A stretch of 64,000 nt of DNA from Streptomyces tanashiensis (lineage in GTDB: Bacteria; Actinomycetota; Actinomycetes; Streptomycetales; Streptomycetaceae): the NCBI RefSeq assembly GCF_014648895.1, contig NZ_BMRZ01000001.1, forward strand, positions 868,001-932,000, given 5' to 3'. Shown here one piece after another: positions 61,725 through 64,000 of this stretch. Both the position numbers and the translations under genes were made by a program. Each line of letters begins with the position of its first letter. Positions within the stretch are counted from its first letter, which is position 1. Under the pieces are notes generated by a model that was not told the DNA's origin, searched no databases, and was given only the letters and a program-made list of their open reading frames with translations.

Positions 61725-61937
61725 ATGACTCAGCAGGCCGAGGCATCCCGACCGCACATCCCGCTCCAGGACCGCCTCCGCCAGCTCCTCGACGGACCCG
61801 TCGCCCTCGACAAGAGAGCGTTGCTCGGCACGCTGTACGCCGAGGTCTCCCGCCGCGAGACCCTCGCGTACGCCGCCGGCTGGAACGACGCCCTCGCGAC
61901 GACGCGCCGCGGCCCCCGCCGATCCGAGGACGCCTAG
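61725..61937 (+). CDS. Small RRET-GW motif protein, 70 aa
   Basis: ATG 61725 has GGAAGG 9 nt upstream. Residues 43-57 (RRETLAYAAGWNDAL) match the motif of the divergent 269-aa protein. The rest is a short helical segment and basic C-terminus. Function is unknown. A terminator follows. Confidence 0.65.
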   Translation: MTQQAEASRPHIPLQDRLRQLLDGPVALDKRALLGTLYAEVSRRETLAYAAGWNDALATTRRGPRRSEDA

Positions 61938-61962
61938 CGCCCCGGCTGCCCCCGCACGAACG

Positions 61963-61991
61963 AGCCCTTGCCGCTACCGGCAGGGGCTTTT
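61963..61991 (+). terminator. Intrinsic terminator before the 316-aa tail-locus gene
   Basis: An 11-bp stem with one G-U pair (61963-61973 with 61978-61988) is followed by four T residues. Confidence 0.75.
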
Positions 61992-62029
61992 CGGCGCTTG
62001 GCCGTCACCGGCCGGAAGCGGAGCAATCC

Positions 62030-62980
62030 ATGGCAGAAACGATCGCGGATCTCTCGAAGGAGATCACCTCCCTCAGGGACGCCCTCCTCAAGGACCGGGT
62101 CGACAACAGCGACCCCAAGAACCCGAAGACGCAGGTCTCCGAACTCAAGGAACACCTCGTCCAGCAGGCCCCGAAGCTCATGACCGAGGACTTCTTCAAG
62201 GCGCAGTTCGCCCCTTACTTCAAGAAGTTCGACGACATGCACCAGGAGCTCGTCAAGGCGAAGAAGACGGAGTGGATGGAGGCCGCCGGTCTCGGCAGCT
62301 TCGCGGCCGCCGTCGAGAAGTTCCACGAGGACAGCGTCTGGTGGCCCGTGTACCTCGTGTCGGGCTTCCTCAGCCTCGCCGTCCCGGCGTTCCTCATCGC
62401 CGTGGCGTTGAACCTCAAGGACCTGCAGCGGAAGATCCAGGGCGGGATCTTCAACTGGCTCGGCCGCAAGTGGCCCAGCCTGCGAGGTCAGATCCTGGCC
62501 AGCGTGGAGGGTGGCCTCATCCCCCGCCGTCAGAACGCCCAGACGGTCAGGGATCGCGAGGCGGGCAACCTCGCCGGCGTGACCCTCACCAACCCGCCGG
62601 ACCCGGCGACCTTCGACGCGCTCAAGCGGGCCCTCGGCGACATCAACCGCCGGATCATCAACTTCAACAAGGCCGTCGCCAAGATGAAGAGCAAGGCCCA
62701 GCTCGACAAGCTGGCCACCGGCGTCGAGGCGATCACCAGGGCCACGGACGCCGCGAAACCCACGGACATCGAGACGCTGGCCAAGGCCATCGACAAGCTC
62801 GGTGACGCCCAGACCAAGTTCAACCCGCGCGACGTCCCCAAGCCCCGCCCGCTTCTTGCGACGGCCGACGCCGCCAGGACCCTCGCCGAGGCCGGCGAGA
62901 CCGTCACGCAGAGGTTCCAGAAGCTCAAGGACGACGCCGCCGAGCTGGCCCGCCTCATGGCCGGCGGCGCCTCGTCCTGA
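62030..62980 (+). CDS. Hypothetical tail-locus protein with one membrane-like helix
   Basis: The protein is 316 aa from ATG 62030 (GGAGC upstream). The N-terminal ~90 residues are helical and charged, probably coiled-coil. A strongly hydrophobic helix lies near residues 104-128 (WWPVYLVSGFLSLAVPAFLI). The C-terminal half is Lys/Ala-rich helical. It sits directly before the tape-measure gene (30 bp). A membrane helix is unusual for a tail structural protein; it may aid assembly or release. Confidence 0.65.
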   Translation: MAETIADLSKEITSLRDALLKDRVDNSDPKNPKTQVSELKEHLVQQAPKLMTEDFFKAQFAPYFKKFDDMHQELVKAKKTEWMEAAGLGSFAAAVEKFHEDSVWWPVYLVSGFLSLAVPAFLIAVALNLKDLQRKIQGGIFNWLGRKWPSLRGQILASVEGGLIPRRQNAQTVRDREAGNLAGVTLTNPPDPATFDALKRALGDINRRIINFNKAVAKMKSKAQLDKLATGVEAITRATDAAKPTDIETLAKAIDKLGDAQTKFNPRDVPKPRPLLATADAARTLAEAGETVTQRFQKLKDDAAELARLMAGGASS

Positions 62981-63010
62981 CCCCCACCCACCTGGAAAGG
63001 AGGTACTCCC

Positions 63011-64000
63011 ATGTCTCTCGTCAGTGCCCTCAAGAAGTCGTCCGACGGCCTGCGCAACATCAAGACCCAGGCGTCCGGCGCCGGCACCTCGATCAAGAAG
63101 GTCGGCGACGCCGGCAAGTCGGCGTCCAGTCAGCTCAAGACGCTCCGTACCAACGCTCAAGGCTCCAACACCCAGCTCAAGAACCTCAAGACGGCCTCGG
63201 AGCAGGCCGAGCGCGCCATGAAGAAGGCCGGCGACACCGCTCAGTCGGCCGGCGGCAAGCTCGGCAAGTACGAGTCCGGCGCCGGCAAGGCCGCAAAGGG
63301 CCAGGACAAGCTCAACAAGTCCATGAAGGGCAACTTCCTGGTCCGGCTGCTCGAACTCTTCATGCCGCTCATCGAGACGATCGTCGAGATGGCGATGCGC
63401 TCGAAGACGATGCAGACGGTCATGAAGAAGGCGTTCAGCGCCATCAAGACCGTGATCAGCTCGGTCATGAAGGCCATCGGCCCGATCATGAAGCAGGCCG
63501 GCGCCCTCATCAAGACGGTCTGGAACGGCATCAAGAAGGCCATCTCCACCGTCGTGAAGGCCGTCGCCACGGTCATCAAGACGTACGTGAAGATCTGGAA
63601 GACGGTCATCACCACGGTGATGAACGCGATCAAGAGCGTCATCAGCGCCGTCTGGAACGGCATCAAGGCCGTCATCACCCCGGTGGTGAACTGGATCAAG
63701 TCCGCGATCCCGAGCGCGTTCACCGCCGTCAAGGACAAGATGTCGTCCATCTGGAACGGCCTCAAGGACATCGCGTCCCGGGCGTTCGACGGCATCAAGA
63801 GCGGTGTGAAGGGCCCGATCAACGCCGTCATCGGCCTCATCAACTCGATGATCGGCAGCCTCAACCGCGTCAAGGTCAGCGTCCCCGGCTGGGTCCCCGT
63901 CGTCGGCGGCAAGACCTTCGGCGTCAACCTGCCGACCATCCCGATGCTCGCCACCGGTGGTGTCGTCATGCCCCGCCACGGCGGTGTCCCGGCGATCCTC
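63011..64000 (+). CDS. Phage tail tape-measure protein, 3' truncated by window
   Basis: ATG 63011 has a near-perfect AAGGAGGT 7 nt upstream. The 330 visible codons have no stop. The N-terminus is helical with Ser/Lys/Ala repeats (SLVSALKKSSDGLRNIKTQA). The middle carries many I-K-T-V-x-x-A/V amphipathic heptads and W-N-G-I-K repeats, as in tape measures. LATGGVVMPRHGG near the window end is a common tape-measure motif. It would set tail length and enter the target cell membrane. Confidence 0.85.
   Translation, partial: MSLVSALKKSSDGLRNIKTQASGAGTSIKKVGDAGKSASSQLKTLRTNAQGSNTQLKNLKTASEQAERAMKKAGDTAQSAGGKLGKYESGAGKAAKGQDKLNKSMKGNFLVRLLELFMPLIETIVEMAMRSKTMQTVMKKAFSAIKTVISSVMKAIGPIMKQAGALIKTVWNGIKKAISTVVKAVATVIKTYVKIWKTVITTVMNAIKSVISAVWNGIKAVITPVVNWIKSAIPSAFTAVKDKMSSIWNGLKDIASRAFDGIKSGVKGPINAVIGLINSMIGSLNRVKVSVPGWVPVVGGKTFGVNLPTIPMLATGGVVMPRHGGVPAIL

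Noticed and set aside
61934-63979. 681-aa minus-strand ORF opposite the tape-measure gene
   Set aside because: Repetitive His/Asp/Leu/Gly composition and an exact antiphase with well-supported plus-strand genes mark it as a shadow.
55455-64000. Contractile injection system (eCIS/R-type) reading of the tail locus
   Set aside because: No sheath or AAA+ ATPase gene is visible, and the frameshifted chaperone pair directly between the tube and tape-measure genes fits a siphovirus-like tail.

Overview
The window is high-GC actinobacterial chromosome, almost certainly Streptomyces. The evidence is GC-saturated third codon positions, a groES-groEL1 operon with tandem CIRCE elements, the Streptomyces arrangement of the str, S10, spc and alpha ribosomal operons, glmM beside rplM-rpsI, WhiB and DmdR/IdeR-type elements, and many GTG starts with GTGA stop/start overlaps. 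No rRNA, tRNA, IS element or CRISPR array was seen.

Layout. 1-2.9 kb: a truncated SnoaL-like gene, then groEL1 and groES under HrcA-type control. 2.8-10.3 kb: accessory functions, with two NodB-type deacetylase lipoproteins, a THUMP-like methyltransferase, a beta-propeller pair and an ECF42-type sigma factor with its DGPF/YCII partner. 10-19.5 kb: the tRNA t6A genes (tsaD, rimI, tsaB, tsaE), alanine racemase, an active L,D-transpeptidase, a second LDT-like protein lacking the catalytic Cys, nnr and acpS, plus a 50-aa ORF behind an iron box. 19.5-25 kb: glmS, coaA, a DUF389 membrane protein and glmM. 25-46.4 kb: rpsI-rplM, an ABC-F ATPase, truA, then the complete alpha, spc and S10 ribosomal operons on the minus strand, including secY, adk, map, infA and rpoA. 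46.8-50.6 kb: a second ECF42/YCII pair and a large PIG-L deacetylase. 50.7-55.1 kb: the str operon (rpsL-rpsG-fusA-tuf).

55.4-64 kb (window end) is the most unusual part: a phage-tail-like locus beside rpsL, where streptomycetes usually have only a few small genes before rpoBC. It holds an XRE-type regulator, a WhiB-like protein with a TTG start, a zinc-ribbon-like protein, a small MerR-like DNA-binding protein and an ATP-grasp protein. These are followed by a tail-terminator-like protein, a tail tube, a tail assembly chaperone pair that appears to need a -1 ribosomal frameshift, and the start of a tape-measure protein. No capsid, portal, terminase, integrase or sheath gene is visible, so the simplest reading is a domesticated non-contractile (siphovirus-like) tail particle. 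A near-palindromic 18-bp element occurs three times between the XRE and WhiB genes and once ahead of the tail structural genes. A LexA-like box lies between two small genes inside the cluster. Together these suggest a dedicated repressor/SOS circuit. The locus continues past the window, so absence of head or lysis genes downstream cannot be judged.
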